Positions 25,310-36,321 of a stretch of 64,000 nt of DNA are shown in pieces. Location of the stretch: assembly GCF_005771435.1 (NCBI RefSeq), contig NZ_VANI01000015.1, positions 160,078 through 224,077 of the forward strand. Reading direction: 5' to 3'. This stretch comes from Microbulbifer harenosus. GTDB taxonomy: Bacteria; Pseudomonadota; Gammaproteobacteria; Pseudomonadales; Cellvibrionaceae. The notes beneath the pieces were generated by a model. The model was not told where the DNA came from and searched no databases. It saw nothing but the letters and a program-made list of their open reading frames with translations. The position numbers and the translations under genes are program-made. Positions within the stretch are counted from its first letter, which is position 1. The number at the start of each line of letters is the position of its first letter.

Positions 25310-25390
25310 GCCGGTGGCCGCAGGCCGCCGGCACCAGCGGGGTGTTCCCGGTGAGTTCATCAGAATGTCACCGGGGCACCCCGCGCTGGT
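25310..25390 (+). repeat. Two back-to-back hairpins in the tsf-pyrH spacer
   Basis: Hairpin 1 is gccggtggcc-gca-ggccgccggc (25310-25332). Hairpin 2 has arms of about 22 bp, 25333-25354 with 25368-25390, with one bulge and two mismatches, and a 13-base loop. There is no T run, so intrinsic termination is doubtful; RNA processing or attenuation is possible. The CCATGGATGG and AGGGAT motifs of repeats A-C are absent. The rest of 25391-25587 shows nothing else. Confidence 0.75.
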
Positions 25391-25587
25391 ATCTGGCTTG
25401 TAGCAAACCTGCTGGTTGCGGAGTGAGTGAGCGGTTGCGTGAGTAGCCGAATCTGGCCTTCCGGAACCCCCGCGCAGGGCAAGCCATAGGTAAAGCGCCG
25501 ATTTTGTTGTAATGTTCGGCGGGCGTAACCCGGAATGGGGTAGCGTCTCAACAATGAATTTTGCCCGTAACAGTTGAGGAACAAGGG

Positions 25588-26325
25588 ATGCCAGGTATTA
25601 AAGACCGTAAGTACAAGCGAATCCTGTTAAAGCTCAGCGGAGAAGAGCTGATGGGCGAACAGGGGTTTGGAATAAGCCCCAAAGTACTGGACAAGATGGC
25701 GCTGGAAATTGGCCAGCTGGTGGGAATCGGTGTGCAGGTCGGCCTGGTGGTCGGCGGTGGCAACCTGTTCCGCGGCGCGGCCCTGAATGCCGCTGGCCTT
25801 GATCGCGTGACTGGCGACCATATGGGAATGCTGGCGACGGTCATGAATGCGCTGGCGCTGCGCGATGCGCTGGAGCGCTCGAATATTTCCTCGCGGGTCA
25901 TGTCGGCGATCCAGATGAGCGGTATCGTCGACCACTACGACCGCCGCGCGGCCATCCGTTACCTGGAGCGGGGCGAGGTGCTGATCTTTGCCGCCGGTAC
26001 CGGTAATCCGTTTTTCACCACCGATTCCGCCGCCTGTCTGCGTGGGATCGAGATTGAAGCCGAGCTGGTGCTCAAGGCCACCAAAGTGGACGGTGTCTAC
26101 TCTGCGGACCCGAAACTGGTGCCCGATGCCACCCGCTACGACCGCCTCACCTACGACGCGGTGCTGGACAAAAAGCTCGGGGTCATGGATTTAACCGCAA
26201 TCTGCCTCTGTCGCGAACACAATATGCCGGTGCGCGTATTCCGGATGGACAAGACCGGTGCACTGCTGAACATCGTTGTGGGTGGCGAAGAGGGCACACT
26301 TATTGAAGAGGACCTGAACCAGTGA
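25588..26325 (+). CDS. pyrH: UMP kinase
   Basis: 245 residues from the ATG at 25588 ([21 protein letters not shown]), with GAGGAACAAGGG just upstream; an earlier in-frame start at 25561 lies before that site. Amino-acid-kinase motifs: [38 protein letters not shown] (regulatory and UMP region), [16 protein letters not shown] and [11 protein letters not shown]. It phosphorylates UMP to UDP as a hexamer, activated by GTP and inhibited by UTP in the family. Its stop overlaps the frr GTG start (GTGA). Confidence 0.97.
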   Translation: MPGIKDRKYKRILLKLSGEELMGEQGFGISPKVLDKMALEIGQLVGIGVQVGLVVGGGNLFRGAALNAAGLDRVTGDHMGMLATVMNALALRDALERSNISSRVMSAIQMSGIVDHYDRRAAIRYLERGEVLIFAAGTGNPFFTTDSAACLRGIEIEAELVLKATKVDGVYSADPKLVPDATRYDRLTYDAVLDKKLGVMDLTAICLCREHNMPVRVFRMDKTGALLNIVVGGEEGTLIEEDLNQ

Positions 26326-26879
26326 TCAATGACATTAAAAAAGACGCCGAAGGGCGCATGAAAAAATCCATCGAAGCGCTGGGAACCAACTTCAACAAGA
26401 TCCGTACCGGCCGCGCGCACCCGAGTATCCTCGACGGTGTGATGGTTTCCTACTACGGCTCTGACACTCCGCTGTCCCAAGTGGCCAACGTGAATGTGGA
26501 AGATGCGCGCACGCTTTCCGTAACGCCCTGGGAAAAGAACCTGGTTCCGGATATCGAAAAAGCAATTATGAAGTCCGACCTCGGCCTGAACCCGAGCACT
26601 GCCGGTAGCGTGATCCGTATCCCTATGCCCATGCTGACGGAAGAAACCCGCAAGAACTTCATCCGCCAGGCCAAGGGTGAGGCGGAAAACGCCCGCGTGG
26701 CCATCCGCAATGTGCGCCGCGATGCGCTGGCGGAAGTGAAGGCGCTGGAGAAAGAGAAGGAAATTTCCGAAGACGACGAGCGCCGCGCGGCGGACGAAAT
26801 CCAGAAACTGACCGATAAGTACGTTGCCGAAGTGGAAAAAGCGCTGGCGGCAAAAGAAAAGGATCTGATGGAAATCTGA
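26322..26879 (+). CDS. frr: Ribosome recycling factor
   Basis: 185 residues, full length for the family. The helical domain I contains the [28 protein letters not shown] signature; domain II has LSVTPWEKN and [18 protein letters not shown]; the C-terminal helix has [25 protein letters not shown]. With EF-G it splits post-termination ribosomes. GTG start inside the pyrH stop overlap (GTGA); the stop overlaps the uppS ATG (TGATG), showing tight coupling. Confidence 0.98.
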   Translation: MINDIKKDAEGRMKKSIEALGTNFNKIRTGRAHPSILDGVMVSYYGSDTPLSQVANVNVEDARTLSVTPWEKNLVPDIEKAIMKSDLGLNPSTAGSVIRIPMPMLTEETRKNFIRQAKGEAENARVAIRNVRRDALAEVKALEKEKEISEDDERRAADEIQKLTDKYVAEVEKALAAKEKDLMEI

Positions 26880-27643
26880 TGTCTGAGCGCGGTACGGATG
26901 TGACGGGACGAGAAGCTGCAGGACCGCGTCATATTGCCATCATCATGGATGGCAATGGTCGCTGGGCCGCGCGCCGGGGCCTGTCGCCGTCCGCCGGACA
27001 CAAGGCGGGGGTGGAGCGGATCCGGGATCTGATCGAGGCCTGTAAGGAGCTCGGTGTCGAGGTCCTCACGCTGTTTGCGTTCTCCAGTGAGAACTGGCAG
27101 CGTCCGCCGAAAGAGGTGGAGCTGTTGATGACCCTGTTTCACTCCTACCTGCGGCGCGAAGCGCGGAGGATGCAGGAGCAGGGTGTGGAGCTGCGGGTGA
27201 TCGGTCGTCGCGACCGCTTCTCCCCGCGGCTGCAACGCGCTATCGCGGAAGCCGAGGCAATGACCCGGGGCGGCGTGCACGGCACACTGGTGATAGCGGC
27301 GGATTATGGTGGCCAGTGGGATATCGCGCAGGCGGCCCGCGCTCTGGCCGAAGAAGTCGCCAGCGGCCGGCGCTCTGTCGAGTCAATAGATGAGGCGGCG
27401 CTCGCGGAGCGGGTGCAGTTGGCAGACCTGCCGCCAGTGGATCTGCTGATCCGCTCCAGTGGGGAGCAGCGAATCAGCAACTTTGTCCTATGGCAGGCGG
27501 CTTATAGTGAATTTTATTTTACCGATACGCTGTGGCCGGATTTCGGGGTTGATGCGCTGAATGAAGCTATAACGGCTTTTTGCCAGCGGGACCGCCGCTA
27601 CGGCGGTCGCAGTGAGGATGGACGGGAGGTGCAGGCCCGATAG
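26879..27643 (+). CDS. uppS: Undecaprenyl diphosphate synthase
   Basis: 254 residues. Cis-prenyltransferase motifs: HIAIIMDGNGRWAARRG (catalytic Asp, Gly-Asn-Gly-Arg-Trp), LTLFAFSSENWQRP, and the C-terminal DLLIRSSGEQRISNFVLWQAAYSEF with LWPDF. It condenses eight isopentenyl diphosphates onto farnesyl diphosphate to make the C55 carrier for peptidoglycan and O-antigen. The ATG overlaps the frr stop. Cytosolic, peripheral to the membrane; followed by cdsA after 79 bases. Confidence 0.97.
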   Translation: MSERGTDVTGREAAGPRHIAIIMDGNGRWAARRGLSPSAGHKAGVERIRDLIEACKELGVEVLTLFAFSSENWQRPPKEVELLMTLFHSYLRREARRMQEQGVELRVIGRRDRFSPRLQRAIAEAEAMTRGGVHGTLVIAADYGGQWDIAQAARALAEEVASGRRSVESIDEAALAERVQLADLPPVDLLIRSSGEQRISNFVLWQAAYSEFYFTDTLWPDFGVDALNEAITAFCQRDRRYGGRSEDGREVQAR

Positions 27644-27722
27644 CGGATGCGAACACAGGTTTCGGCGGATGCTTCAGGCGTGCTCTTCTGGCTGCCAGAT
27701 TGAACTGATCAAGGGTTAAACG

Positions 27723-28568
27723 GTGCTAAAACAAAGAATAATTACCGCGCTGGTGTTGGTTGCTCTGTTCCTCGGGTTGCTGTTCTTTGTGCCCATGCAG
27801 TGGTTTGCGATCGCGGTAGCGGCAATCATTCTGCTAGGGGGCTGGGAGTGGGCGAACCTTTCAAACCTGAACCGTGCGCTGCGCTTTGTATTCCTCGGTG
27901 CTCTCGGTGCCGCACTTATCGGTACTGCCCGTTACGTTTTCAACTTCGAGTTCACAAGTCCGGATATCGACCGCGCGCGCCAGATTCTTGCGGTGGCCTG
28001 TGGCTGGTGGGCACTGGCATTTCTCTGGGTGCAGGGATATCCCGCCAGCGCCATGCTTTGGGGTAATCGCTGGGCACGCGGACTGATCGGGCTGGTGGTG
28101 CTGGTGCCGGCATGGCTATCGGTTGTAATTCTCCAGGGACTTGAGCACGGCGCCTGGCTGGTACTGTTTGTTGTGGCAGTGGTGGTGGCTGCCGACGTAG
28201 GGGCCTATTTCGTCGGCCGCAAGTATGGCAAGCACAAACTCGCCCGAGAGGTGAGCCCGGGTAAATCCTGGGAGGGTTTTTTCGGGGGGCTGGCCGCCTG
28301 TCTGATACTCGCGCTGGTGGTGTCTTTTGCGTTTGACCTGCCGGCGAAAAATACTGTGCTGTTCACCTTCGGTGTGCTGGTTACCGCGCTAGCATCCGTG
28401 ATCGGCGATCTGGTGGAGAGCATGTTCAAGCGCCACCGTGGTATCAAGGACAGCAGCCGGATTTTGCCCGGACACGGCGGTATTCTGGATCGGCTCGACA
28501 GTCTCACCGCGGCCCTGCCTGTATTTACCATGGCGGCGTTGGCCAGCGAACTGCCCAAGTACCTGTGA
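27723..28568 (+). CDS. cdsA: Phosphatidate cytidylyltransferase
   Basis: 281 residues, integral inner-membrane enzyme with about seven to eight hydrophobic segments. The C-terminal signature runs GDLVESMFKRHRGIKDSSRILPGHGGILDRLDS (Asp-rich, Mg2+-binding). SPGKSWEGFFGGL is a second conserved block. It makes CDP-diacylglycerol from phosphatidate and CTP for phospholipid synthesis. GTG start at 27723 with a weak upstream SD (AAGGGTTAAAC). It sits in the uppS-cdsA-dxr-rseP-bamA order common to gammaproteobacteria. Confidence 0.96.
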   Translation: MLKQRIITALVLVALFLGLLFFVPMQWFAIAVAAIILLGGWEWANLSNLNRALRFVFLGALGAALIGTARYVFNFEFTSPDIDRARQILAVACGWWALAFLWVQGYPASAMLWGNRWARGLIGLVVLVPAWLSVVILQGLEHGAWLVLFVVAVVVAADVGAYFVGRKYGKHKLAREVSPGKSWEGFFGGLAACLILALVVSFAFDLPAKNTVLFTFGVLVTALASVIGDLVESMFKRHRGIKDSSRILPGHGGILDRLDSLTAALPVFTMAALASELPKYL

Positions 28569-28709
28569 TTGGATATCTGTGCGTGGCATCTGCTAAGCGG
28601 GGCAAGCGTTTGTCTGTAGATCCCAGGCAGCCATCCCCGCCGACGAGATTCGGCTCCACACTGGCAGTGTCAACCACTGTCCGGTCGGGCCGCTGAGGTT
28701 ATTCGTTCA

Positions 28710-29942
28710 ATGTATTCCACCCTTCCGCAACCTGTCTGTGTTCTCGGGTCAACCGGTTCCATCGGCGTCAGCACTCTGGATGTGCTGGCGCGTCATCCGC
28801 AGAAGTACTCGGTGTACGCGCTCACCGCCCGCGACCGTATCGAGCAGTTGGCGCAGCAGTGCCGGCGTTTTTCTCCGCGCTATGCGGTCGTGCTGGACGA
28901 TGACAAGGCCGCGCAGCTGCGTCTTGCATTCCAGGCCGACAATCTCGCGACCGAAGTCCTGAGCGGCGTTGACGCCCTTTGCCGGGTAGCGTCAGACGAT
29001 GCGGTGGCGATTGTAATGGCGGCCATCGTGGGGGCTGCCGGCTTGCAACCGACGATGGCGGCAGTGCGCGCTGGCAAGAAAGTTCTGCTGGCAAACAAAG
29101 AATCCCTGGTCATGGCTGGGCCGCTGTTTATGGCGGCGCTGGAGGAGAGCGGCGCCCAACTGCTGCCCATCGACAGTGAACACAACGCGATATTCCAGTG
29201 CCTGCCTTACCCCTTCGACGGCCTTGGCGGCGCCGGTGTGGAGCGGATTCTGCTGACTGGCTCCGGTGGACCTTTCCGCACCACGGACCTGGCGGCACTG
29301 GATTCCGTGACGCCGGAGCAGGCATGCCGGCATCCGAACTGGTCCATGGGGCGCAAGATTTCCGTGGATTCCGCCACCATGATGAACAAGGGGCTGGAAT
29401 TTATCGAAGCCTGCTATCTTTTCCACGCCACTCCCGCAGAAATCCAGGTGGTGGTGCATCCGCAGAGTATTGTGCATTCCATGGTGCAATACCGGGACGG
29501 TTCGCTTCTGGCGCAGATGGGCAACCCGGATATGCGCACGCCGATTGCGCACGCGCTGGCATTTCCAGAGCGTATCGACAGCGGGGTTGCCGCGCTGGAC
29601 CTGATTGCTCAGGGGCATCTGGATTTCGAGGCACCGGATGAGTCCCGGTTCCCATGCCTGAAGCTGGCGCGCGAAGCCATGGAGGCCGGCGGTAGTGCGC
29701 CGACCACCCTGAATGCCGCCAATGAAATTGCTGTAGACGCTTTCCTTGCCGGCGAACTACCGTTTACCGGGATAGCGCGGCTCATCGAAAAGGTCATGAA
29801 AACCACGCAAGTGGTTGAACTGACAGACCTGGATGCAGTCGAATTGGCTGATCAGAGTGCTCGTAAACGGGCAGTGGAAGTGTTGGCAGAGTTGTACGGC
29901 GCCCATGGGGGCGCACCGAGCCCGCAAACGAGATCAAAGTAA
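28710..29942 (+). CDS. dxr: 1-deoxy-D-xylulose 5-phosphate reductoisomerase
   Basis: 410 residues. NADPH site [35 protein letters not shown] (metal and substrate Asp and Glu), TGSGGPF loop, [24 protein letters not shown] and [11 protein letters not shown] all match Dxr. It makes 2-C-methyl-D-erythritol 4-phosphate, the committed step of the MEP isoprenoid route, which supplies precursors used by UppS in the same cluster. 140 non-coding bases precede it without a clear signal. Confidence 0.97.
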   Translation: MYSTLPQPVCVLGSTGSIGVSTLDVLARHPQKYSVYALTARDRIEQLAQQCRRFSPRYAVVLDDDKAAQLRLAFQADNLATEVLSGVDALCRVASDDAVAIVMAAIVGAAGLQPTMAAVRAGKKVLLANKESLVMAGPLFMAALEESGAQLLPIDSEHNAIFQCLPYPFDGLGGAGVERILLTGSGGPFRTTDLAALDSVTPEQACRHPNWSMGRKISVDSATMMNKGLEFIEACYLFHATPAEIQVVVHPQSIVHSMVQYRDGSLLAQMGNPDMRTPIAHALAFPERIDSGVAALDLIAQGHLDFEAPDESRFPCLKLAREAMEAGGSAPTTLNAANEIAVDAFLAGELPFTGIARLIEKVMKTTQVVELTDLDAVELADQSARKRAVEVLAELYGAHGGAPSPQTRSK

Positions 29943-29951
29943 ACTGACACC

Positions 29952-31310
29952 ATGCTAGATTTCTTACAGACTGCAGTCTGGGCCCTGGTAGCCCTCGGCG
30001 TACTGGTGAGCTTTCACGAGTTTGGCCACTTCATCGTGGCGCGCTGGTGTGGCGTCAAGGTGCTGCGCTTCTCTATCGGCTTCGGTCGCCGGTTGGTTTC
30101 CCGCTACGATCGCCATGGCACTGAATTCACTATTTCCGCGATTCCCCTCGGCGGCTACGTCAAAATGCTGGACGAGCGCGAGGGGGCAGTGGCACCGGCG
30201 GAACTGGATCGGGCCTTCAATCGCAAAAGCGTGTGGGCGCGTATGGCCATTGCGGCGGCGGGCCCCATTGCCAATTTTCTACTCGCAATTGTGCTGTTCT
30301 GGGGCGTGTTCCTCGGCGGCACTTCCGGCCCGGTACCGGTGGTTGGCGATGTGGAAGCCGGCAGCCTGGCGGCGGTCGCCGGTCTGGAGCCGGGGCAGGA
30401 AATCCTCGCAGTCGACGACGAGCCCACACCCACTTGGCAGGCGTTGAACTGGCGCCTGGCTAACCGCCTTGGTGACAGCGGACATATCAAGTTTTCCGTG
30501 CGCTATCCGGATTCCTCCCTGGAATACCACATGTATGCGGATATCGACCGCTGGCTGGCAGGGCGCGAGGTGCCTGACCCGCTGGAAGAGATCGGTTTGT
30601 CACTGTGGGTGCCTGAGGCCAGTATGAAACTGTCTCAGGTGATGCCCGGCAGCCCAGCGGAGCAGGGTGGCTTGCGGGTGGGTGATGAGATTGTGGCCAC
30701 AGACGGGCAGGCGTTCTCCACCTGGGATGACTGGACCAGTTACATCAAGGCGCATCCGCAGCAGCCGGTTCAGGTGACCGTGGTGCGGGATGGTGTGGAA
30801 CAGGCGCTGACTGTCACTCCTGATTTGGTCGAAGTGGATGGCGGCGAGACGATCGGGCGTGTTGGTGTGGCTCCGGTCGCTGCATCTTGGCCGGAAGAGA
30901 AGGTGCGTCGCTATCACTATGGTGTATTGAGTGCGCTCAACAAGGGCCTGAAGGAAACCTGGGACAAAACACTTTTCACCCTCGACAGCCTGAAAAAATT
31001 GCTGTTCGGGCAGCTTTCGACCCGCAACTTGAGTGGCCCAATCACGATTGCTAAAGTGGCCGGCACTTCGGCGGACGCCGGTTGGCAGTCATTCCTGTCT
31101 CTGCTGGCATTGTTGAGCATCAGTCTCGGAGTGTTGAACCTGCTGCCCATTCCGGTGTTGGATGGCGGACATCTGCTTTACTACGGCATCGAAGCCGTCA
31201 AAGGCTCGCCAGTGTCCGAGCGGGTGCAGATGATTGGCCTGCAGGTGGGCATGGCCATGGTGTTGGGCATCATGGCGTTGGCGTTGTACAACGACATTCT
31301 TCGACTTTAG
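29952..31310 (+). CDS. rseP: Site-2 protease RseP (sigma-E activating)
   Basis: 452 residues. N-terminal membrane helix with the zinc protease motif VSFHEFGHF (HExxH), a GGYVKMLDER membrane-reentrant loop, two periplasmic PDZ domains (about 115-200 and 205-290, with VMPGSPAEQGGLRVGD in the second), and C-terminal helices with the third zinc ligand in NLLPIPVLDGGHL. It cuts RseA within the membrane after DegS, releasing sigma-E. It lies next to bamA, a sigma-E-linked gene. Only nine bases follow the dxr stop. Confidence 0.96.
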   Translation: MLDFLQTAVWALVALGVLVSFHEFGHFIVARWCGVKVLRFSIGFGRRLVSRYDRHGTEFTISAIPLGGYVKMLDEREGAVAPAELDRAFNRKSVWARMAIAAAGPIANFLLAIVLFWGVFLGGTSGPVPVVGDVEAGSLAAVAGLEPGQEILAVDDEPTPTWQALNWRLANRLGDSGHIKFSVRYPDSSLEYHMYADIDRWLAGREVPDPLEEIGLSLWVPEASMKLSQVMPGSPAEQGGLRVGDEIVATDGQAFSTWDDWTSYIKAHPQQPVQVTVVRDGVEQALTVTPDLVEVDGGETIGRVGVAPVAASWPEEKVRRYHYGVLSALNKGLKETWDKTLFTLDSLKKLLFGQLSTRNLSGPITIAKVAGTSADAGWQSFLSLLALLSISLGVLNLLPIPVLDGGHLLYYGIEAVKGSPVSERVQMIGLQVGMAMVLGIMALALYNDILRL

Positions 31311-31398
31311 TTGTCATATACGGGTGCCTGAAGGCATGCGAGAAATGAACGGGCCCGACGCCCGGCTGGAATTGCGAATAAAAACTCGGAATTAGTAG

Positions 31399-33966
31399 AT
31401 GAAAAATTTCCTGAAAGCGGCTTCGCTCGGCCTGGCTCTGCCAATTACTGCCTATGCACAGTCGTTTGTGGTCAACGATATTCGCGTAGAGGGTCTGCAG
31501 CGGGTTTCCGCCGGCACCGTGTTCGCGGCACTCCCGGTACGGGTGGGCGATCAGGTCGAGAGCGTGGAGATTCAGAGTGCTACTCGCGCGCTGTTTCGCA
31601 CCGGATACTTTCAGGATATCCAGATTGGCCGCGAGAACGGGGTGCTGGTTATCACCGTGCGCGAACGCCCGGCCATTTCCAAGATTGAAATTACCGGTAA
31701 CAAGGCGATCAAGACCGAAGACCTGCTGAAGGGCATGAATGATAACGGTCTTGCGGAAGGCCAGATATTCAAGCGCGCGACGCTCGAGGGTCTGGCCCAG
31801 GAGCTGCAGCGCCAGTATGTCGCCCAGGGTCGCTACGGCGCCAGCGTAACCACCGAGGTGAAGGAGCTGCCGCGCAATCAGGTAGAGCTGAAAGTGGTGG
31901 TGGACGAGGGTTCTGTTGCCGCAATCAAGCACATTAATGTGGTGGGCAACCAGGCTTTCTCCGATGACGAGCTGGGTGAAATCTTCGAGCTGCAGACCAC
32001 TGGCTGGTTGTCATGGTTGAACAGCGACGACAAATACTCCCGGGAAAAACTGACCGGCGACCTTGAACGGCTCGAATCCTACTATCTCGACCGTGGCTAT
32101 CTCGAGTTCAAGATCGACTCCACCCAGGTGTCGCTGAGCCCGGACAAGAAAAGTGTTTTTATCACCGTTAATATCACCGAGGGCGATGTCTACACCGTTT
32201 CCGATGTGGAGCTCGCCGGTGACCCGGTGGTGTCAGAAGAAGAGATCCGCCGCCTGCTGCTGGTGCGCAAGGGGCAGACCTTCTCTCAAGTGTTGATGAC
32301 TACCACTTCGGATTACATCACCAAGCGCTTGGGTAATGAGGGTTACACCTTCGCAGAAGTGAACGGTATGCCCGAAGCCAACGAAGAAGACAAAACCGTC
32401 AAGGTCACCTTCTTTATCGACCCGGGCAAGCGCGCCTATGTGCGCCGCATCAATTTCCGTGGCAACACCCGGACCTCTGACGATGTACTGCGCCGGGAAA
32501 TGCGGCAGATGGAGTCCGCTTCTGCATCCTCCGCGCGTATTGAACAGTCCAAGGTGCGCCTCGAGCGCCTTGGCTACTTCAAAGAAGTGCAGGTGGAAAC
32601 CACCGAGGTACCCGGCACCTCTGACCAGATCGACGTGGAGTACACCGTAGAAGAGCAGCCCTCCGGCTCTATCGGTGGCACCGTGGGCTACGCCCAGGGC
32701 AGTGGCCTGGTGCTCGGGGCCAATGTGCAGGAGAACAACTGGCTGGGTACCGGCAAATCCGTCGGTTTTGCGGTAAACACCTCCAAGTACCAGACGGTGC
32801 TCAACTTCTCCTACACCGATCCTTATTTCACACCCGACGGCGTCAGCCGCGGCTTCAACGTGTTCTACCAGGAGCGCGACTACTCCGAGATCAACCTGTC
32901 CAGCTATAACACCACCACCTATGGCGCGGGGTTGAGCTTTGGTTACCCCATTTCGGAAATTTCTCGTATTGGCCTGAATATCGGCGTTAACCACCTTGAA
33001 TTAAGTACCGGTCGCGGCTCCGTACAGGAAATTATCGACAGTCCTCGTCCGTTAGCTGATGCCATTGGTGAGGTGGATCGTGATGATGTAGAAGCGATTA
33101 GAGCTGAACTGGAGCAGGCGGCGAAAGCTGGGGACGCTCTGGATCTGAGTATGCCGGTCGATCCGAATTTGGTGAATACGAATTTGGACGGCTTTGTTGA
33201 TCTGTATGGCGATGAATTCGATACTTGGTCAATTACGACCTCTTATGCGCGTTCGACCCTGAACCGCGGTATTCTTGCCACCCGTGGTGCCTCGCAGCAG
33301 GCGTCGGTGGAGATCGCCCTGCCCGGTGGAGATCTCGAGTATTACAAGTTCATCTATACCGCGCAGTATTTCCGCCCGCTGACCAAGGACCTGACGCTGC
33401 GCCTGCGTACCCGCTTGGGCTATGCGAACGGTTACGGTGATTTGGATGAGCTGCCGTTCTTTGAAAATTTCTACGGCGGCGGTTTCGGCTCGGTGCGCGG
33501 TTTCGAGCGCAATACGCTCGGTCCGCGCTCCACGCCGGCGGTAGACTATATTCCTGCACCCTGTGCAGTTAATGCCGAGGGCATTTACTCGGTATGTTAC
33601 GTGCTGGACCCGGAAACCGGTGAATTGGTGACAACCAGTCCAACTCGCAACCCGCAGCCATTCGGCGGCAATATTCTGGTAGAAGGCAGCGCTGAGGTGA
33701 TCTTCCCGATTCCTTTCGTGAAAGATCAGCGCTCCATGCAGTCTGCATTTTTTATCGATGCGGGTAACGTATTCGAGACAAACTGTGGCGCCACCCAGCT
33801 TAACTGTTACGATATCGACGTCGATTACCTGAATGTCTCTGCGGGTATCGGTCTGACCTGGATTACCGGGTTCGGCCCTCTCACCTTCAGCCTGGCCAAG
33901 GCACTGCGTGAGAACGAAGACGACGATGTGGAAGTGTTCCAGTTCTCACTGGGTAACAGTTTCTGA
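31399..33966 (+). CDS. bamA: Outer membrane protein assembly factor BamA
   Basis: 855 residues, longer than the about 810 of E. coli. Signal peptide about 1-21 (ends TAYAQ); five POTRA domains to about residue 425; C-terminal 16-strand barrel ending in the F-type signature (FQFSLGNSF). The lid-lock motif [11 protein letters not shown] is present. An enlarged region about residues 535-610, between strands equivalent to loop L3 of E. coli, accounts for much of the extra length and looks richer in A/T than its flanks. It is the core insertase for outer-membrane proteins. skp follows after 109 bases. Confidence 0.96.
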   Translation: MKNFLKAASLGLALPITAYAQSFVVNDIRVEGLQRVSAGTVFAALPVRVGDQVESVEIQSATRALFRTGYFQDIQIGRENGVLVITVRERPAISKIEITGNKAIKTEDLLKGMNDNGLAEGQIFKRATLEGLAQELQRQYVAQGRYGASVTTEVKELPRNQVELKVVVDEGSVAAIKHINVVGNQAFSDDELGEIFELQTTGWLSWLNSDDKYSREKLTGDLERLESYYLDRGYLEFKIDSTQVSLSPDKKSVFITVNITEGDVYTVSDVELAGDPVVSEEEIRRLLLVRKGQTFSQVLMTTTSDYITKRLGNEGYTFAEVNGMPEANEEDKTVKVTFFIDPGKRAYVRRINFRGNTRTSDDVLRREMRQMESASASSARIEQSKVRLERLGYFKEVQVETTEVPGTSDQIDVEYTVEEQPSGSIGGTVGYAQGSGLVLGANVQENNWLGTGKSVGFAVNTSKYQTVLNFSYTDPYFTPDGVSRGFNVFYQERDYSEINLSSYNTTTYGAGLSFGYPISEISRIGLNIGVNHLELSTGRGSVQEIIDSPRPLADAIGEVDRDDVEAIRAELEQAAKAGDALDLSMPVDPNLVNTNLDGFVDLYGDEFDTWSITTSYARSTLNRGILATRGASQQASVEIALPGGDLEYYKFIYTAQYFRPLTKDLTLRLRTRLGYANGYGDLDELPFFENFYGGGFGSVRGFERNTLGPRSTPAVDYIPAPCAVNAEGIYSVCYVLDPETGELVTTSPTRNPQPFGGNILVEGSAEVIFPIPFVKDQRSMQSAFFIDAGNVFETNCGATQLNCYDIDVDYLNVSAGIGLTWITGFGPLTFSLAKALRENEDDDVEVFQFSLGNSF

Positions 33967-34075
33967 TAAGGGGGTGCCGCTGTCCCGCTTGGGGTTTTGT
34001 GTGGGGCGGCCGGCGGTTCTGATAATAATGTGCGCCTTTTAGTGCACCTAAATTTATAAGTTACGGAGAGTAAAC

Positions 34076-34591
34076 GTGTTCAAATTTGCAAAAGCTGGTG
34101 CAATTCTGTTGGTCGGTCTGCTGTTTGCTGGTGCTGCATCTGCGCAAACCAAAGTGGCGGTAGTCAACATCCAGGCCGCGATCATGAGCACAGAAAAGGC
34201 GAGCGCGAAAATCAATGCCCTCAAGACCAGTTCCGAGTACTCGCAGCTGCAGAACAGTGCGGAAAATATTCGTGCAGAGGTGCAGAAAATGGCCGAAGAC
34301 GCACAGAAGAATGGCGTGACCTGGTCTGAGGAGAAAAAAGCGGAAGAGCAGCGCAAGATGAACTTCAAGCGCTCAGACTTTGAAACTGCGGTTAAAAAGT
34401 TGCGCGCAATGGAAGGGCAGGCGGTGCAGGATCTGCAAAAGGATCTCCTGCCGAAGGCCAAGGAAGCACTGGAAGCCGTGATCAAAGAGCGCAAACTGGA
34501 TCTGGTGCTGGATGCCAGTGCGGCCGTTTATGCGGGTGATGGTGCCAACCTGACCGAAGAGCTGGTCAAGCGTCTGAACGCTGCGAAATAA
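34076..34591 (+). CDS. skp: Skp/OmpH-family periplasmic chaperone
   Basis: 171 residues. Signal peptide about 1-23 (ends GAASAQ); mature protein starts with a TKVAVVNIQAAIMSTEKA strand-helix. A long charged helical arm (about 50-120, KMAEDAQKNGVTWSEEKKAEEQRKM) precedes a closing LDLVLDASAAVYA strand. It would trimerise and carry unfolded outer-membrane proteins through the periplasm to BamA, which is encoded just upstream. GTG start with ACGGAGAG at suitable spacing. Confidence 0.93.
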   Translation: MFKFAKAGAILLVGLLFAGAASAQTKVAVVNIQAAIMSTEKASAKINALKTSSEYSQLQNSAENIRAEVQKMAEDAQKNGVTWSEEKKAEEQRKMNFKRSDFETAVKKLRAMEGQAVQDLQKDLLPKAKEALEAVIKERKLDLVLDASAAVYAGDGANLTEELVKRLNAAK

Positions 34592-34613
34592 TTTCCCATC
34601 GGTGAAAAAATCC

Positions 34614-35693
34614 ATGAGCGAACAGCCAACGCTGGCTCAGTTGGCTGAAATACTGGGCGCCGAGCTGCGTCTGGCTGCGGGAGTCAGCGGTGAACTGGTG
34701 CCCGCAGGTCTCAGTACGCTGCAGGATGCCAGTCAGTATGAAGTCAGCTTTCTGGCTAGTGCCAACTACCGGCGTTTTCTCACCAGCACGCGCGCCTGCG
34801 CGGTGCTGGTGTCACCTGAGCACGCGGAATCCTGCCCGGTAACGGCGCTGGTGGTGGCGAACCCGTATCACGCATTCGCACGTGCAACGGCGATTTACGA
34901 CAGAACCCCGCAATATGCCGCCGGTATAGATACAAGTGCCAGCGTACATCCCAGCGCGGAAGTGCACAGTACCGCATTTATTGGTCCGGGTGTGGTTATC
35001 GAAGCCCATGCGAAGGTCGCCGAGTACGCGGTGATCGGCCCCGGGTGTGTGGTGGGTGAGGGCAGCGAAATCGGTGCCCGTTCACGGCTTTACCCCAATG
35101 TGGTCATATATCATGGCTGCTTTATCGGTGCCGACTGCAGTGTGCACAGCAACACTGTTATCGGCGCCGATGGTTTCGGTTTTGCACCGAGCGAGGGGCG
35201 CTGGGTCAAGATCCACCAGCTCGGCGGTGTGGAAATTGCCGATGAAGTGGAGATTGGGGCCTGCACCTGTATCGACCGCGGCGCGCTGGGAAATACGCTG
35301 ATCGGGCGCGGGGTGAAGATCGACAACATGGTGCAGATCGCGCACAATGTGCAAATTGGTGACTATACAGCCATGGCGGCATGCTCCGCCGTTGCGGGTA
35401 GTGCCGTTATCGGCAAACACTGCACCATTGCTGGTGGCGCCGGTATTGTCGGCCACGTCACTATTGCCGATCATAGCCATGTTAGCGCCCGCACACTGGT
35501 GACCAAGTCCATAGATGAGGCCGGTTCCTACTCCAGTGGCACGCCATTTTCCGATACTCGCTCATGGCGGCGGAATGCGGTGCGCTTCGGGCAGCTGGAT
35601 CAGATGGCCCGGCGTCTGAGTGAGCTCGAAAAGACGCTTGCGGGCAGTCTCGACCAGAAGGCGGGCAGTACACCGCCAGGCGACAGGAATTAG
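34614..35693 (+). CDS. lpxD: UDP-3-O-(3-hydroxyacyl)glucosamine N-acyltransferase
   Basis: 359 residues from the ATG at 34614 (GGTGA upstream); a GTG at 34602 would add four. N-terminal uridine-binding domain (about 1-100) with [15 protein letters not shown] left-handed beta-helix of hexapeptide repeats follows, about 105-300 ([27 protein letters not shown] with the catalytic His). A C-terminal helical tail closes it. It adds the second acyl chain in lipid A synthesis from acyl-ACP. It heads the lpxD-fabZ-lpxA-lpxB block. Confidence 0.95.
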   Translation: MSEQPTLAQLAEILGAELRLAAGVSGELVPAGLSTLQDASQYEVSFLASANYRRFLTSTRACAVLVSPEHAESCPVTALVVANPYHAFARATAIYDRTPQYAAGIDTSASVHPSAEVHSTAFIGPGVVIEAHAKVAEYAVIGPGCVVGEGSEIGARSRLYPNVVIYHGCFIGADCSVHSNTVIGADGFGFAPSEGRWVKIHQLGGVEIADEVEIGACTCIDRGALGNTLIGRGVKIDNMVQIAHNVQIGDYTAMAACSAVAGSAVIGKHCTIAGGAGIVGHVTIADHSHVSARTLVTKSIDEAGSYSSGTPFSDTRSWRRNAVRFGQLDQMARRLSELEKTLAGSLDQKAGSTPPGDRN

Positions 35694-35784
35694 AATCCGG
35701 ATTTTTGCCGGTTTCAAACAATCAGATTTTTTAGCAGATTCGGGGCGTTCGGCGCCCCGAAGTGGTTTCTGGGGACAATTCGTC

Positions 35785-36222
35785 ATGATGGACGTTCAGG
35801 AAATTCGTCAATACCTTCCGCACCGCTACCCTTTTCTTTTGGTAGATCGTGTCGTCGAGCTGGAGGAAGGCAAGTCGATCAAGGGCTATAAAAACATCTC
35901 AATCAATGAAGAGGTCTTCAATGGCCACTTTCCGGCAATGCCGATTTTTCCGGGTGTAATGATTGTGGAGGCTCTGGCTCAGGTTTCCGGCATTCTCGGG
36001 TTTAAAACATTGGGGCAGAAGCCGGAAGACGGTTATCTGTACTTGTTTGCCGGTATCGACAATGTGCGTTTCAAGCGTCAGGTCGTACCGGGGGACCGCC
36101 TGCAGCTGGAATCGGAAGTGGTTTCCGAGCGTCGCGGTATCTGGAAGTTCTCCGGAAAGGCGAGTGTAGATGGCGAACTGGCGGCAGCCGCAGATATTCT
36201 GTGCGCAGTTAAAAAAATCTGA
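35785..36222 (+). CDS. fabZ: 3-hydroxyacyl-[acyl-carrier-protein] dehydratase FabZ
   Basis: 145 residues from the first of two adjacent ATGs (35785 and 35788), with GGGGA upstream. Hotdog fold with [16 protein letters not shown] (catalytic His), and [23 protein letters not shown] (catalytic Glu region). It dehydrates 3-hydroxyacyl-ACP in fatty-acid elongation, competing with LpxA and LpxD for the same substrate pool. This explains its conserved position between lpxD and lpxA. Confidence 0.97.
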   Translation: MMDVQEIRQYLPHRYPFLLVDRVVELEEGKSIKGYKNISINEEVFNGHFPAMPIFPGVMIVEALAQVSGILGFKTLGQKPEDGYLYLFAGIDNVRFKRQVVPGDRLQLESEVVSERRGIWKFSGKASVDGELAAAADILCAVKKI

Positions 36223-36321
36223 GCTGCTGCCAGTGAATGACGGGTTGCGATAAAACAGCGATTTGCGCGGACAGATTTTACGATGTTGCGCGGCCCGAAC
36301 CGGTGAGGAGATAACCACAGA

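Noticed and set aside
25310..25390. Membership of the tsf-pyrH hairpins in the nested-palindrome family
   Set aside because: They lack both the CCATGGATGG hairpin and the AGGGA(T/C) loop.
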